Shown: positions 21,610 through 37,600 of the stretch, piece after piece | Layout: each line of letters opens with the position of its first letter | How positions within the stretch are numbered: position 1 is the stretch's first letter | Assembly: GCA_024349245.1 (NCBI GenBank) | Contig: JALDNG010000513.1 | Span: 1-64,000, forward strand | Origin: Neodontobutis hainanensis | Taxonomy: Eukaryota; Chordata; Actinopteri; Gobiiformes; Odontobutidae | Direction: 5' to 3' | DNA: 64,000 nt | Notes under the pieces: model-generated | What the model saw: the letters and a program-made list of their open reading frames with translations, nothing else | Told to the model about the DNA's origin: nothing | Database searches by the model: none | Translations under genes and position numbers: made by a program

Positions 21610-24600
21610 AAAAAGGTACCTTAACTACCTGAAAAATTATTAGGTTTGTTTTTTGTTTAATTAATTCAATATTCACAAATTTATTCATTCATTAATGTAT
21701 CATAAACTACATTTTGTCAACATTTTCTCAAAAATCTGAATTAATAGTTTATATACTTTTACTAAGTATACTTTGTAAAAAGAATAGGCGATTTTGATAT
21801 AAATTATAATGTCTGACAAAAAATAGAATTAATGAAGTGAAGAAAACATATCTTAACAAAATTCACGAAACAAAACGAAAAATTTATTTACCTTATTTGA
21901 AGCACATATATTTACTTTTTTTTATTTTTTATTCATTTTACAATATCAAAGTTATTATTTTTAAGAGAGTATATTTATACTTTTTTAATTAAAACAATTA
22001 AATAAAAAGATATTTATATGATATCAATAAAAATTTATTATCCTTATTTTTTTCTCATTTTATTTTGTAATAAATGAATTAAATTCTGAAATTGACAATT
22101 AGCTTGAAATAATTTGACATATTTTGTTGGAAGTATTTTAATTTACATGAGGAAAAGTAAATATTTTGTCATTTTTAATTTATTTAGAAATCGACTTAAA
22201 ATTTTAAAATAAATTTTTTTAAGTGACAAATTCATTGATGGCGAGCAAAATTTTTCAATAGGGCTTCAGATAAAATATAAATTTGAATAAATATTGAAAT
22301 ATTTTATCGATTAAAACTAATATCAATTATCTCGGCTTTTTTTCAATCACAAGAACTCTTTTACGTCTAAATATAAATATGTGCATGATATGCCAATCAT
22401 GTAAGGTTTAGTTCAAACCGATCCAAATTTATACATATAAGACTGATGATGTAAAGAAAAGATATAAAAATTTTCCAGATGATAGAATAAAGTAGGTTAT
22501 TGAATGATTTATTTTTGGTTCTCAGAAAAATAATCGTAATCGCTTTTTTGTAATGTTTTTATTTTTTTAATGAAATATTCGACTTATTAGAGAAAAAATA
22601 ATTAAATAAAATTTTTTATGAAATAAGTAATAATTTACGATTAAATTGGTTATAAATATTTATTGATTTTTTTAAATACGATACAATAAAAATCAGTTTA
22701 ACCTCGAATACGGTCAGATATAATAATTATTGATCCAATGTATGTTATATTTTACTGAAATTATTGTATTCAATGAAACGTAATTAAATAGCTGAAATTT
22801 ACCTTTAAAATTAAATCATTCTTGATAATTTATAATTTAACATTTTTTAATTAAATTTATAAATTACGAATTGTTCAATTAAAATAGATAACTTGTTTAT
22901 TAATTAAATAACTGAAGATCAAATTTTGAAAAATGTATTTTGATAATTTTTCAGTTTGAATGATTTTATGAAAATATTTTAGTTCACCTGTTTTTTAATT
23001 TATAATTTGAAAATAAGATGATTGGTGCAAACCTTAGACAGTCAGTATTATATATTACAGGAAAGAATATTTTTTACCATTGAGTGGCCATTTAACAAAA
23101 AACGATTGTAATAAAAATCAGTTTCATCCGTCACTTTATTTATCTATGACGTAATTTTAATAACTCCTTTAGAAATTAAAAGAAAAAACAATGCTGAATA
23201 AAATTTATTGAGATCGCTTGTTAATTCAAGAAACACAAAATTTACTGAAAACCTAAAAACAAATTTTAAATGCTGTATATGTAAAAATATTCTATTATCT
23301 GAGCATTTAATTATAACTCTCAAAACATAGGTCATTAATTGATCTCTATGATACGTTGATTTATTAAAATGTCAAAATGAACGATTAACTGAAAACACTA
23401 CATTAATCTTATCAACATGAATATAATCATCACCTAAATGATCATCGTAGTTTTCAATGATAATAAATACCTTCTATGACTTATCGTGACTAAGATATAA
23501 ATTCATTAACTACTAAAAAAATTGGATGAATTAATAATTGTGATCAAATATGAGGTATTTGTATTTTATTGAATATTAAGTAAAAAAAAATTTTAATGGA
23601 AAATTTAATATAAATATATCTTGAAATTTATTCTAGATTTATACATATGTTTTACTTTTAAAAATTTCATGATATGATCTAGGTAGAGCAAGTAAATAAT
23701 ACAGGATTATTTTAGACCATTATAGCCGCAAAGAAAACCAAGAAATGTTTCTGTTACTTAATTGGTGATGATCGTAGTTATGGATGGAATTAAAGTTTAT
23801 ATCGCGTCTATAAAACACGTTATATATAAGATGGATATAAAAAGCCTCTTTTTTAGATAATAATAATAAAATATATGAAGATACATTCATAATATAGCAT
23901 CCCATAAATTTAATTTATCACAAAAATACAGAAGATAATTTTTCTGAAAAATATTCCAAAACATTTTGTTTTAAAAGAATTGATCATTAATTTTGCGTTA
24001 GATTCAAAATAATTAAATTTATTAAATCTTTTTTTGATTCACTTTTAAAAACTAAATATCATTCAAAACAGGATTACTTTTCTGGATTTTTAAATTCTAA
24101 ATTTTCATATCCACATTTGTGATAATTTTTTTAGTTATTATGCTTTAAATGTGAACTTCATGATACAAAATTGACCTTAGTCTAATTTTAATACCATTAT
24201 TTTTGGTCGTGTGCTCATATCTCTGAGTTATGATTGCTACATTTCATAATATTGTATATATTTTTTTGTCCCAACAGAAGTTTAGAACAAATAACAATTG
24301 ATATTTTTAAAGTGAATCAATATGATTTCATAATTTAATTCAAAGTTTTTTTAATTCATAATCGTTGAATTTTAATTCTCTACACAGCGTTTTATCATTT
24401 CTGCATAAATCTATGTTGAATTCATATATAATTCTATAGATATTTGTTAAAAATAATAAATTAACACTAAATTAATTTATTTTTTATTGTAAATATTAAA
24501 TATAATTTATTGTAAAAACAAGGGAATATTTTACTTTAAATGTTTGTGAAATTAGTTCAAATATATATTTTGACCCATTTTTTGATAAAAAAATTTCCCA

Positions 24601-26488
24601 GACAATACAAAAAAAGTGATATAATCTATTAATGTAGTCATCATTATTATGTATTTTGTTCTTCTTTAAATTCATTTTTAATGCATCGACTACCACAAAT
24701 AGTGAAAAAATATGTTTAATTATATTTACCGTTTTAAAATTTTGTAATTTTTCTTTGAATAAGATAGCTTTTGTTATTTGTTATATTCAACAAGTTTTTA
24801 AATGTTTTTTATAAATAAAACTCAATTATAAAATTGTGTTGATTTATGTACTTTTTGATTTCTGTGTTTAATTCAAAGTGTTTATGAAAAATTATTTTTC
24901 GTTTCTCTTGATATAAATATCTTGATTAATCCTTCATATATTTTTTAACTAAGAGATATCATTATTTTTATTGTCTGCAGATTAATATCTTTATTATATT
25001 GTTGTATATGTGGTCTTCTTTTAGTAATTTTAAATCACAATTTTCAATATTTTTACAACAACATATGAATTTAAATAACATTCCTTTTAAAATAATATCT
25101 TCCACATTTATAAATATTCACCTTTAATGTTTTATATAATTTGTATATGTTTTAATTTTTTCTTCTTTGCAGTATATTTACCTGGGTTAAACTAAGGACT
25201 TTCATGAAGTATTTTCAAATATTTTTTCATGATTTTTTGAAAAGGATTCCTAATTCTAACCTATTTATATTTTATTTTTTTATGATTATTTAAATTGAAA
25301 AATTTATACCTCGTTCGTAAAGTATGCTTTCATTATACTCTTTATATTGTTTGATTAATTTAATATATTTCAATCTTTAGTTATTTTTTTATTTGAAAAT
25401 AATTCTGTTTTAAGAAACTTTGCCTTATTTTTTTTTATAGATTGTGATAAGTTCAATGTTTAAAACAATCTTACTTCTGTGTATTTGAGGATTTTTTGAG
25501 ATATAATAGTTATTATATTTACAGTACAACTCCTGAAATTCTCATTTCTTAATCTATCAAAACTAAAATTGAAGTAGAAATTTATTTACTACAAATATTT
25601 TAATAGCCTTAAATACTGATTCATAATTTAATTTATATCTGTCTAATATATAGGTTTTCATACAGAACGAAAACTAAAAAAATATAATAACTAATACTAT
25701 CACGTCGTAATAGGAACGCAATCGATACATATGTTATTTATCAAAGATAAAACATGAAAATTAATTTAATTCTAAATTTTGATAAACATATTTTCATCTG
25801 TATTTTAAGAAAATTATCAATGATATAATAGTAAATATCTCAATGGAGATTTTACGATGGATTAAATCTTCATATTTGTTTATCAATCGTTTTTGTAGAA
25901 AATTAAATTACTTATGCTTTGTTAAACCATTTGGGTCTTTAAGGTTCTTCCAACTATAACATTCATATTATAACATAGACAATACTATAAATAAAAATAA
26001 TTTCCACATAAAAATATGTTGCCAAGAGTACTTCACAATAATATAACGAATTTTTATTTATTATTAAATAATTTAGAGAATTTAAATATTTTTAAATTCA
26101 AACTTTTTTAAAATCAATTTGATTAATTCCATATTTGATTCTCGTTAAAATGGAAAATTTTATATTTTTAACAAAAATATCAAAATATCTGATTTTCGTT
26201 TAATGATAAATAAGCTAAAACTGACTGTCTATAAATACATCTAATTTATCATTGAAACACTTATAAAATATTGGGTTATAATTTCGAAAATATATTCCTA
26301 TATTTCCTTTATGTATCTTTCAATACTGTCATATATCTTTTTAGTTTCACGTTTCATAATAATATCATTTAATAAACTATAAATTAATATCATAACATGA
26401 CGTCGCTTTTAAAACAAAATATAAATTTTTTTGGGACTCAAAGTTGATTTCTTGATATTTTATCTTAACTATATGAATTCTTTTCATT

Positions 26489-26516
26489 AAAGAATTTGAC
26501 AAAAGTCAAATTTTCT
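26489..26516. repeat. Inverted repeat (hairpin)
   Basis: Arms aatttgac (26493-26500) and gtcaaatt (26505-26512) are perfect complements around a 4-bp AAAA loop. Pairing continues outward with one bulge (aaag / cttt). It could be a cruciform or RNA hairpin; no gene is adjacent. Confidence 0.5.
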
Positions 26517-29500
26517 TTTATTTAATAAAAAATGTGATTTTCTATCAATTTATCACACATAGATAAACAAATTTGTATATTTTGAGGTATTTTTCATCCT
26601 ATATAATTAATAAATTCATAATACATCGATTAAAATTATATTAATCTTATAATATATTATTTTTAAATGAGAGATTGTTGGAAAATGTTTTTTGTTATAG
26701 TTGTATATATACACATTAAATCTCTTATCATATTGCATTTTAAATTTAAATATTCAGCAAATATATGAAATCGCAGCTTATGTCAATTATTATGTTATAT
26801 TTTATTGCTATATCATGAACGATCTATGTTTCTTATAATATTTTCATATTTTGATATTAAGTGAATAAATTTGTATTAATATATGACTTTTACATTGAAA
26901 TGTCAAAAACCATAAATATATACCATATAAGTTTATATATTTGACTTTTAATTCAATTTATTGTTAAATTTATACCAACCGCGTTTGAATATGATAGTTT
27001 ACTGTTTAATAAAACGTCTATGATCCACATACATCGAGAATTTTATTCATCAATCTTTAATTTGTATTAGTTTTTTAATATTTTATGGTTTCATTTTTTA
27101 AAACAATTATTGGACTGCAGAAACTTATATATTCGACTTTTTGCCAAAATGGCATAAAATATGACAATATAAATGTTACATAAAAAAATATTTCCCATTT
27201 TATTTTGTCTCAGAACCTATGCAAGAATTAGTAAAGGGATTTCAATTTTTACAGATAGATAAAAATTAACTTCTGAATGGTGAAATTCAAGAAAAACATT
27301 GAAAAATTATTCGATTATGTTTTTCAATTATACCCGACTATTAAAATTTGAAATGATATATAGGATAGGTTTTATGAGTTTATTATGTTAGTTACTTTGA
27401 AAAAATTATGTGATAAAATTCAATTATTATTCAATTACAAAAAAAAATATTTCATGCTTATATGTACCGTTTGATGAAAATATTGGAAAAAACAGCAGTT
27501 ATCTGTTATTTAATAATTGTATTACCTATTTATTTGCAATGAATTTCCATATGCCAGGTTTAGGAACAAAATATTAAATTATCGATTCTTTACAAAGATT
27601 TATTCGAAACACGTAATCTTATATTTTATCAATCAATATTTGATATTTATAGTTATTATCAAATTATTTCTCAATTAAACATTTAGGCAGTGATTCAAAA
27701 CAATTTTAAATTGAGAATTTTGTATTAGGAAACGAATTATGTTAATAAAAATGTATTTTCATGAAAATAATTTATATTTATTTATCTATGATGGTTTTAT
27801 ACTTTTATAACTAATTGGTATGTGTAAATTGTAGGTTTAAAAAATTATTAGTAATATTTAAAATATAACGCTTATTTGAATTTAGTTTATTCGATTTTTT
27901 TATCTTTGAAAAAAGCCGTTTTTATGTAGAAATAATTTGTATTTAATTTTGTTTGAATTAAGCGTTTCACATCGAGTCATTAAATAATTCTCAATTTAAA
28001 ATTTACTTTTAAAAATTTCTCTGATATATCTAAGATAAACATACACGTTTTTCTGGATATAAATATTACTATTTTCAATATTATACGATAAATGTTAAAA
28101 TTAAATTTATTGTTATTTGCGTATTTTACATAAGAAAATAGGGAATTATAAATCCATTGATCAATATTTAATTTTGAAAATATGAATGGGTCATGGAATA
28201 CTGTGGTAAATTATCAGGATAATTGTTTATCATTTAGAAATAAAGATTTTTTTTTGTTCAAATTTAATTATATTATACAGTTAGTCATTTAATCAGAACG
28301 TTTATCTGCAATTTTTCGAAGTATTATTTAGCGTTTTTAATTTTTCATCTTAAAAAAGTGTTATATATTAAAAAAAATCACAACTATTTTAAAAAGCTGA
28401 CTCTCTGTGTTAGTGTTATATTTTACTAATTATAAATAAATCTTTTTATATTCTACTGACATATATACTAAATTTTTTTTATTTGAAATTTCTATTATGA
28501 TTAATATGCATACGAAAATATTCACAGAATATTTGGGTTTTTAGACAACATTATTTTTGAAACTGATCAACATAAACTTGAAGAAATAAAAAAATATCCA
28601 TAAGTAAATTTACAATTTTAATCAATTTAATAAATGGATGTTAAGACATTAACCTTAATTATATACACTTTTGTTTTCAATTTTATAAATTAAGATGAAT
28701 AAACATTTGAAAAAATAAACTTGAAGCGTATATTCTATCATTGTTTCATCAATTTTTCAATGTTATATCTGACGTTTTGTTTACAACTTTAAAAAAATTT
28801 CCAACGATATCATCAATTCGAGAATTATAAGTTAATATTAACACATGTTTTTGACGAAAGTATTAATCTAAAACCTTTTCTAAATATCTATAAATAAATT
28901 TGTTTGATTGTTGTGTACGAGAAGCTATATTTCTTATAAATTAAGAAAATTAGTGTCAAGTTATAAATAAATCAATAAAATACATGTAGTTTCATAAAAA
29001 AATCTGAAATAATTTATCGTTAAGTCTGAAACAGATGTTGAAAAAAGTAATCTGAGCGTAATTTTGATAATAAATAGTCTTGGCATAACATATTTACATA
29101 TTTCAAGGAATTTATCAAATATTTTTACATCTACATTAAATATTATAATTATTTGATACAATATTTGTTTTGAAAACATAAAAATACACATAAATCTATC
29201 TAAATATGCATACAAATTATTTAATTTTTTGTAAAGCTATTTCTTGAAGTACCCTTAACAAATATAATATTTAAATTTATTAAAAATATTTTGTCATTGA
29301 TACTTATGACTTTTATAATCGTATTTTGACATTCAGTAATTTATCTTTAAAATTAGCCAGTTTGTTGTTGTCAATATGTCTAAATAATTCAAAAAAAAGG
29401 ATTGAACATTATGTTTTATTTTATGTGAATTGATATATTTTATGATTTTTATCTTATTTGTTCTTTCAATCATTGAATTATACTCTTGTTTTGAATCATT

Positions 29501-31653
29501 TTATGAGCTTTGATCATTCAAAGCGTTGAAAATTGCTTGATAAAATGAAAATTAACCACATAAGCAGAAAATTGGCTTCCAATTTTATTTTTTAGAAAAT
29601 GTATATGAAACATTTTTTTCAAAACATTTATCTTTTCTGATTTTTTAACAATTTTTTTCAATCATCTAGAATTAATTTTCAGATATGTTTAAATAAAATT
29701 ATATTTGCGAATAAATATTGATTTATATGGTCATTAAGTATTATTATACAATGGAATTCTTTTAATCTAACTCCTTAATTTACAACGTCGTTGATTTTAA
29801 ATTATTCATTTTTTCTTAAAAAATTTAAAATCAAAGAAGGTTCAACTTAATAGAATATCTTAAAGATTTAAAAATAATTAATTTTATGATCAGTTTCATT
29901 TTTATACTGTTTATATTTTAAATGCACCTCTTGCGACGATATTCGAATATTAATCGATATATGCTTATTTTGCGTAAGAGATTGTGAATATTAAAATTGT
30001 TATTTTACTTCAATTTCTCAGATAATTTTAGATGTTAAATGTTATAAATGGTTTTGGAAATTCTTTATCACCATATAAAACAAAACATACATATTTACCA
30101 GTTTTCAGAAGAAATTTTATTTAATATTAATTTGTAACGGTATAAATGAGATACGTTCAATTTTTTAAGAAATAATTAATTTTATATTTTGCAAAAAGAT
30201 AAAGATATAAAGTTAAAAAATTTTTAAATATTTGGATTCGCTATTTTCAAACATTAACTTTAAGCTGTTTCTAATTAAACAAAAAATAAACATTACAAAA
30301 TTGTAAAAAATCGAAAATTTGATTTAAAAGATTTATTTGAAATAATTTAGTTACCATATATTATATATAAATATTTATATAATAATTCGTTGAATATTTT
30401 AATGTTATATCTTTAATCGTGTTTAATATCAACCATTATAACAAATTAAACGTTTAAATGTACAATAAAATAAAAAATAAATTTGCTTTAATTATTTCTT
30501 CCTTATGAAATTTTAAAAGTCTTTCAACTTTTGATTTCCTGATTAAAGTGAAATATTAAAGTACGTTTTTTTTGAAAACACGCTTTATCCTTAATAAATT
30601 CACTTGATTATTTTCTAATCTGAAAAATATATTTCCATTTTAAATGTTTGATTTGATATTATAATATATCATACATAATTAATAATACCACTATTTATAT
30701 TATGCAATTTTATTCAACTTTAAAAAATATTGTTTTCTTAATTAATGATTATTTACATGCATTTAAATGTAGTATTGATTTTATAATTTACGCTTTGTTT
30801 AATTAAAGAGTGAATTTTATTGTATATTTCTTTTGAAATGAATTTAAAAAATCATTGGAAGTTGATTTCTTATTGAACAAAGAGTATTTGAAAAATTAAT
30901 TCTTTTGATTATTATTTTGACAATTAGAATATACCATAACCATATTTATTGTTTTAATCTTAAAATTTAGAATTAGATAATATTTTTAAACTGCGTAATT
31001 TTTAATGTATTTATCCATTATCAGTCAAACAAATTATTTCTACACATTATTTTGGAAAAATTTGTCAATGTAAGAATAAAAGCATACATGTTAGAAATTC
31101 ACGTAAAAATCATACTTGAAACAATAATATTCAATTATATTCACTTTTTGCATTGAAAAAACTTATTCAGAAATATATTTTTTGTTTCGGTTTGCAACAA
31201 TACAATGACAACCTTATATAAAACAGAAACTTTTTCTTAATAAAAAGCTAATTATCTAAATAACATTATTTCTATGTTCAATAATGGTTTAAAAAGGTTG
31301 AATCCATGATATTAATGAGAAAATATTTTATAAAAAAAGCAGTTATATTATAATAAAATTAAAATCTCTATTTTCTAAATATTATGCGTACTTCCTCCAG
31401 CACTATCTTAATTTTTTTAATCCTTAAACATTTTATCCACAAAGATAATCATTTATATTTTAGTGTTTTAACTTCAAATTTTTTATTATCTTAACATTTT
31501 TCTAAAAATTTCCCTTAGATTCAATCACTGAATTTTATAGCTTAAATCATCACATCATAACGTTTTAATTTATGAAAGTATAAAACTATATAAAAATTTT
31601 TATATATTATATTTGAAGTAAATTTATTTTGTTTTCATGCTCACTCTTTCACC

Positions 31654-31690
31654 CCTTTTGAAATAGATATATCGAATATTTTTCAAAAGG
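31654..31690. repeat. 10-bp perfect inverted repeat
   Basis: ccttttgaaa at 31654-31663 is the exact reverse complement of tttcaaaagg at 31681-31690, with a 17-bp spacer. The right arm is followed by ggtaccatcg and the left is preceded by cacc. It may be a miniature element end, a hairpin or chance. Confidence 0.5.
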
Positions 31691-31699
31691 TACCATCGT

Positions 31700-34600
31700 T
31701 TCATTCTGTTAAAAATAAAAGATGTATATCGGTGTAAAAATTAAAAATTTCGTTTTTTAAAAAATTAAGTTTGTTATTTTAAGGATTTATATTTACTAAG
31801 TGATATGTTAAATCAAATATATTTAAGTATTTTTTATATTAAAACATGAAAATTCTACTGGTCAAACAGAAATCTAATGAAACTCTACGAAACCGCAAAA
31901 TTGAAAAACAATTTGAGTATTATTTAAATAATTAGAGCATCTATATTAGATTTTATGTTTTTATCTTTTATTTGATTTTTATAATCAAATGCATCATCAC
32001 GAATTATTTAATTAAAATAAATTCAATATATTGTGAAAAATAGAAAATATATGAGAAAATAGTAAAACTATTAAAATATAATAAAAAGGCTTAACGTGTA
32101 TTATAACCTTTTTTTGATTCATTTACCAGCTAAAATTTGGTAAATTCTTTTAGCAAATAAAATTTTTTTTTTCAAACTTGCACATTTAAATAATTATCTA
32201 AATTTTACCCAAATAAAAATTATAGGCTTAATAAAGAGATTAAATCAATAAAACAGTGAATATTATTTTTATATGTATTTCATATTTATAGATATTTTTG
32301 AATTTAAGATTTATATCGTTAAATATTAAAATAATTGTTATTAACAAATTAATAATTTTTGATTTTAATTTATAATTGGTGATAAAAATATTCATGATGA
32401 ACATCTCTTGTATGTTAAAATAATTTAATAATTTAACTACAGAATGTAAAATATATGATATATTTGCAGAAAAGAATTTTATTATTAATTTGAAATTTGT
32501 TTAATTTTCGTTAAAAAACGGAGCAGTTAAATATTTATACCTTTAAATGTGTGTTTTTAAGAAAATATGAGTTATTGTATGAAAATTAACTTTTGATTTT
32601 AATATATATATTTCAAGATCAAGAGTAAGTTTAAAGAAATTTAGTTTATATGACATAAAAAATTTAACTTATATGAAAAACGTTTAATTTGAAGTAATAC
32701 ACGTTATATGTTATTTATAATCAATCTGACCGTTTTCTCTTAAAATACTTATACAAATGATTTATTTTAATATATAATAAAATAAATATTTTTAAATTCT
32801 GACTATTTTCATTATTTACGTATAATAAATTAAAATCATAGTTCTTAATAAAAATCATACTGAGATACACGCTCCGCTTTTAAATTCAGAATGAGTTTTT
32901 GGTCATTCTTTTTTTAAATGTAATTTCATAAGACAACATAAAACATGTTCAGTATTATAATTTAAATATTTAGATATAAACGTATTCGAAATCAAAAATT
33001 TTAAAATTACAACTTATTTTTGATAAATTTTTTTCAAAAATGATTTATCATAAAATTTCAGTTTTAAATTATAAACCTTCAAAAATATACTTTTTAAAAC
33101 AATTTAAATTATTCCAAGTAGATTATAATGAAAATCAATTTATTAGATATTGATTATTTATTATTATTAATTAGTAGGTTAAGATTTATATCACAAATAA
33201 TTTGAAAAAATTATTTTAACATTTTTAATTTATTATAAAACAGCTTTCAAAATTTATTTATGCAATAAATTATTTGAGGCATGGATCCACATAATAATTC
33301 AAACAAAATCAATATGGTTATTGATTAAACTTTGTCCTAGAATTTCGGAAATTATTTCAAAATTCTAAAATGTCACATAGACAAAAAGGTGTTTTAATTT
33401 AATTTATGAACAAAATAAAGAATCTTCTTCAATTAAGATTATTCTATAATCATTTTAAATTCAAGCAAAATTTTGATTATAACTTTGAAAAAATTTACAA
33501 AACTTTGAAATTATAAAAATAAATTAAAAGAATATCATAATTAAACAATTTTAAATAATATTTTTGAATATATAAATGCTCTAGTTATTTATTTAATTAT
33601 TATATGAACTCTTAAATTATTATATTAATATTGGAAAAATTTTTCAATTATTAGATGTCAAAATATACATAAAAACTATAAAATAAGAAAAGATTAAAAC
33701 ATAAAAAAACCATTTCCTTTATCTATTTATGATAGAAATTAAGCTTAAAATTAAATATTGATGAATACTAATTTTATCAAAAGAATATTTTTATATTTTC
33801 AGCTATGTAATAAATGATAAGTTAAATATTTTAAAAAATAAAATCAATTTTTCTTTTAATATTACTTTATTTGTAATACCATAATTGTAAAAAAATTAAA
33901 AACATTGATATAAATAAAATAAATAAATTTTAAATAAGTACAAAAGTAAGTATCCGAATTTTTAAATGTAAAATTAATATAATAATGCTATTTTGATATC
34001 AAGAAAAGTTTTTTGTCTTTGTAAAATTGATAAAGTTGATTTTTCTGTTCAAAGTACTTTTGAAAATTTTATCTTAACTTATTTCATGTATTAAATTGTT
34101 GAAAGACATATAACACTTCAAATTTAAAAAAAAATTAAAATCACAATATCTATGAAGTTAAAATAATCAATTATTTTAAATATCTTGACACTTTTATGGT
34201 ATAATATGATTATGAACATTTGTGTTAAAAAACTGAATAGATTACACGATGAATATGAGTTAAATGTTAAAATAAGTTAAGATTGAATTACTAAATACAA
34301 TTTTTATTTTCAATTAATTTCGTTTTATTAATAATATAGGAATTTTTTAATGTACGATCTGTATGACAATATTTAAATGAAAAATGATTAATTTAAAATA
34401 AAATTAAAGATTTAGAATTTTCTTAAACGTTAATTTTAAAAATACATATTTTTAATGTATAATATGTTATACAGTTGTTGGTTGCCATCGTTTTCGTGTA
34501 ATTGATATTAAAAAGAGTGAATTATTTACACAAATAATAAAAAAAATTATTATAAATGACTTCTTCTAATCTGATTATTAAACTCTTTAACCAAATAATT

Positions 34601-37600
34601 TTTTCATTGTCTTTTTGTAGTAACAAGGGGTTAATCACATAAAAATAGAATGAACAATACTAAAATATATAATTCAGGAGAAGTTACTATATGAATAATA
34701 TTTTTAAAAATAGATAATCAAATTTACTTTCGATCAAAAATATGAATAAAAAAATATACCATTCTATTATAACGAAAAAATTATTTATATTACAAACAAA
34801 ACAATTGAGTTGAATATAAACGTTAAATATTTCTATCGCTGAATTTTTTTTATTTTTCATATTATTACAATATCAAAAAATTTTGATGATCTAAAGAATG
34901 TGTTTATATGGTTATGAGATATAATTTGAATAAAAAACTAGAAAGTAAAATATTTAAATATTTTTATATATTGAAAAATAGTTATCAGAAATATGAACTA
35001 TATTTTCGATAAATTGTATGACTAATTAAATTTTTATTGTCTTACATTCTATTGTGAAAATATGATTGATAACATAGTGAAATATAGCGATATGGTATGT
35101 ATACTCATGTGTTCGATGTAAGGTTTTTTTTTGTATAAAAATTAAAAACGATAAACATAAAAAATATTGTAGGAAATTCACATGTAAATAATTTAAAGTT
35201 TAAAATACAAGGATTTTAAAATTATTTATATTCAAATATGAAAAAATGTAAAAATAAATTTTACATTAAATATTTAAAAAGTTTAAATTATTTTTGAAGA
35301 ATTTCAAAAACTGATTTTTATAAAAATTTAGGAAATTCAACAGATTTGTACAATATTGTCTATATGTTAAAACATCGAATATTTTGATGATCTTTGAAAA
35401 TGTAATCTCATGTTATATTACGCTTTTTTAATTTTTTGAAACACGGGACATGTGTCAAATAAATTATTTTGAAAAGATATCAACGAAAATTTAACGTTTT
35501 CTATATATGTAAATGATCTTGAATGTATCCCTCAATTCATTACAGGTTTTATGGTCAATAAACGATTGTTTAAAAAATATTTATAAATTCTGATGATATA
35601 CAATCATATGAAAAATGGTTATCGTCCGATTTAATTATAATTGACAATTCATAATTTTGATGTTGAGACATTTTTTGAATATACATTTATTTTTTAAATT
35701 CACTGATTTTTAATATCAAGTAAAATTTCCTTTCAATTATATATTTAATCGATGTCATTAAAAATCTACTGTGATGATTTAATGATTTTCGAAAATATAG
35801 TACTTGTAAATCATAAGAAATACCCAATAACCTAATGAAAGAATTTAGCTCATATATGATAATTTATCAATTTTTCTCATGTTAGAACAGCAAACTATTA
35901 ACGAAAAATTTCTTTTCAGCAATCTGACATACAATTTTTTTACAAATCGATTAGTTATCGTTTAAATCCTATAATTAATATTTTGACGATTCTTATGAAT
36001 TATAATTATAGATGTAGTTAAATGTATTTATCATTTTACATTTTTCAAAATAATTTTTCGAGACATCTCAAATTTACATAAATTTAAACATTTTTTAAAA
36101 AATTAAAAAAGAAATTTTGTTTTCATAGATAAAATGCAAATAACCATGCCTAAAACACAATTTTCATGGTTAATATATGATGTAGAAGAGAATATCTATT
36201 AAACACAGTGACTAATCAACAATAAGCCTTGTTAAAATATTTCAACGGTTCCTATACTTTTTCATCGATTTAATTATTATTACTAAATACAGATATTTGA
36301 AAATAATTTTTATATCTATGAATAATTTAATATCACTTCATTCTAATTTTGAATTTCTATATAAGATATTATACACGCAAGTGATGAATGTCCTCCAAGA
36401 TATTCTACATTAGATTAAAATAATAATTTATGATAAAGGTAAAGACAGAATTCATAAATATTTTTTTATCATTGTTACTAAATTTTTAATATTTATGTCA
36501 ATCTTTTATGGTAATTGATAGTCTGTAAAATTATACTTTATCATAAAATAAATAATTAGTTCAAAGAATAAAATAGCCATAAAGTTTATAAAAAATTTAT
36601 ATATGAATATTAGCATAATATTTTATTACCTTGACAATTTCACTGTATTCTTTTCGAAACTAATAAATAATATATATTACATTTTTAATATTATTTTCAA
36701 TTTCGAAATGTTCCTAATTTATAATATATAAATCTATAAAATGATCAAAATTTTGTATTTTTTTATAAACGTTAAAATTTCCCCCATATGTTACAATTAA
36801 AAGTAATTCCCTTTTTAGACAATAATTATAAGATACATTGAATTATATTATAATTCATCTTATTAAAATTTATAAATGATAAAATCTTAAAAAAACTGAA
36901 ATGTTTCAGATTTATATATTTGAATTATATACAAAGAGTAAATTTTTTAAAAGTATACCTTCTTGAGAAATTCTGAAATGGCTATTGCTTCTATATTGAT
37001 TATAAATTATCAAATTATACAAATTTCGAAGTGATATAAAAGATAAATTTAAACGCCAATATGTACATATGGATAATAATTTATAATTGATATTACCTTA
37101 GATATCTGTTTGTAAAAACAGTATTTTGAATGTCATGTTTCTAAATTCAAAAACGAGTTTTAATTGTTTTCTAAATGAGTAAAATATTTAAAATTTATTT
37201 TCATAAATTCTAAAAATACTTTTTACATTTTTAATTGATTTTAAACTTTCAAAAGTAAAATTATCAGATTATGTTATCTAAGATGCAAAAATTAATCATT
37301 TATATTGTGAAATTAATAATTTAGAGATTGATATTTATACCTCGTCAAACCATTTTTTCTATTATCGATTAATTTATTTTCATAATATCTCATTATTAAT
37401 GATAAAATATTTTCATATTTGACATTAAAAATCATTAACATATGGTTTCAGACAAACATTTGAAATTAAAAAGTAAAACATCAAATTAAATAATGTATAA
37501 CTAAACTTTAAATTAAATTTCAACAATTTTCTAACCGTTTCGTGAATATTTTTATCCAAAGCTATTATACTTAAGAATTTACCTGTCATATACTCTTCCA

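Larger units (their letters stand above)
20001..31600. other. AT-rich intergenic DNA, two minor anomalies
   Basis: About 11.6 kb with no gene, RNA gene or mobile element that I can support. The exceptions, listed separately, are a coding-like stretch near 21.3-21.6 kb and a hairpin near 26.5 kb. Open frames at 23144-23335, 23720-23905, 24496-24696 and 28961-29215 (all minus) have random AT-rich composition. Confidence 0.6.

Noticed and set aside
23720..23905. Minus-strand frame overlapping a plus-strand coding-like stretch (KCFCYLIGDDRSYGWN)
   Set aside because: Both strands look equally plausible, both are short, and neither resembles a known family. I treat it as chance.
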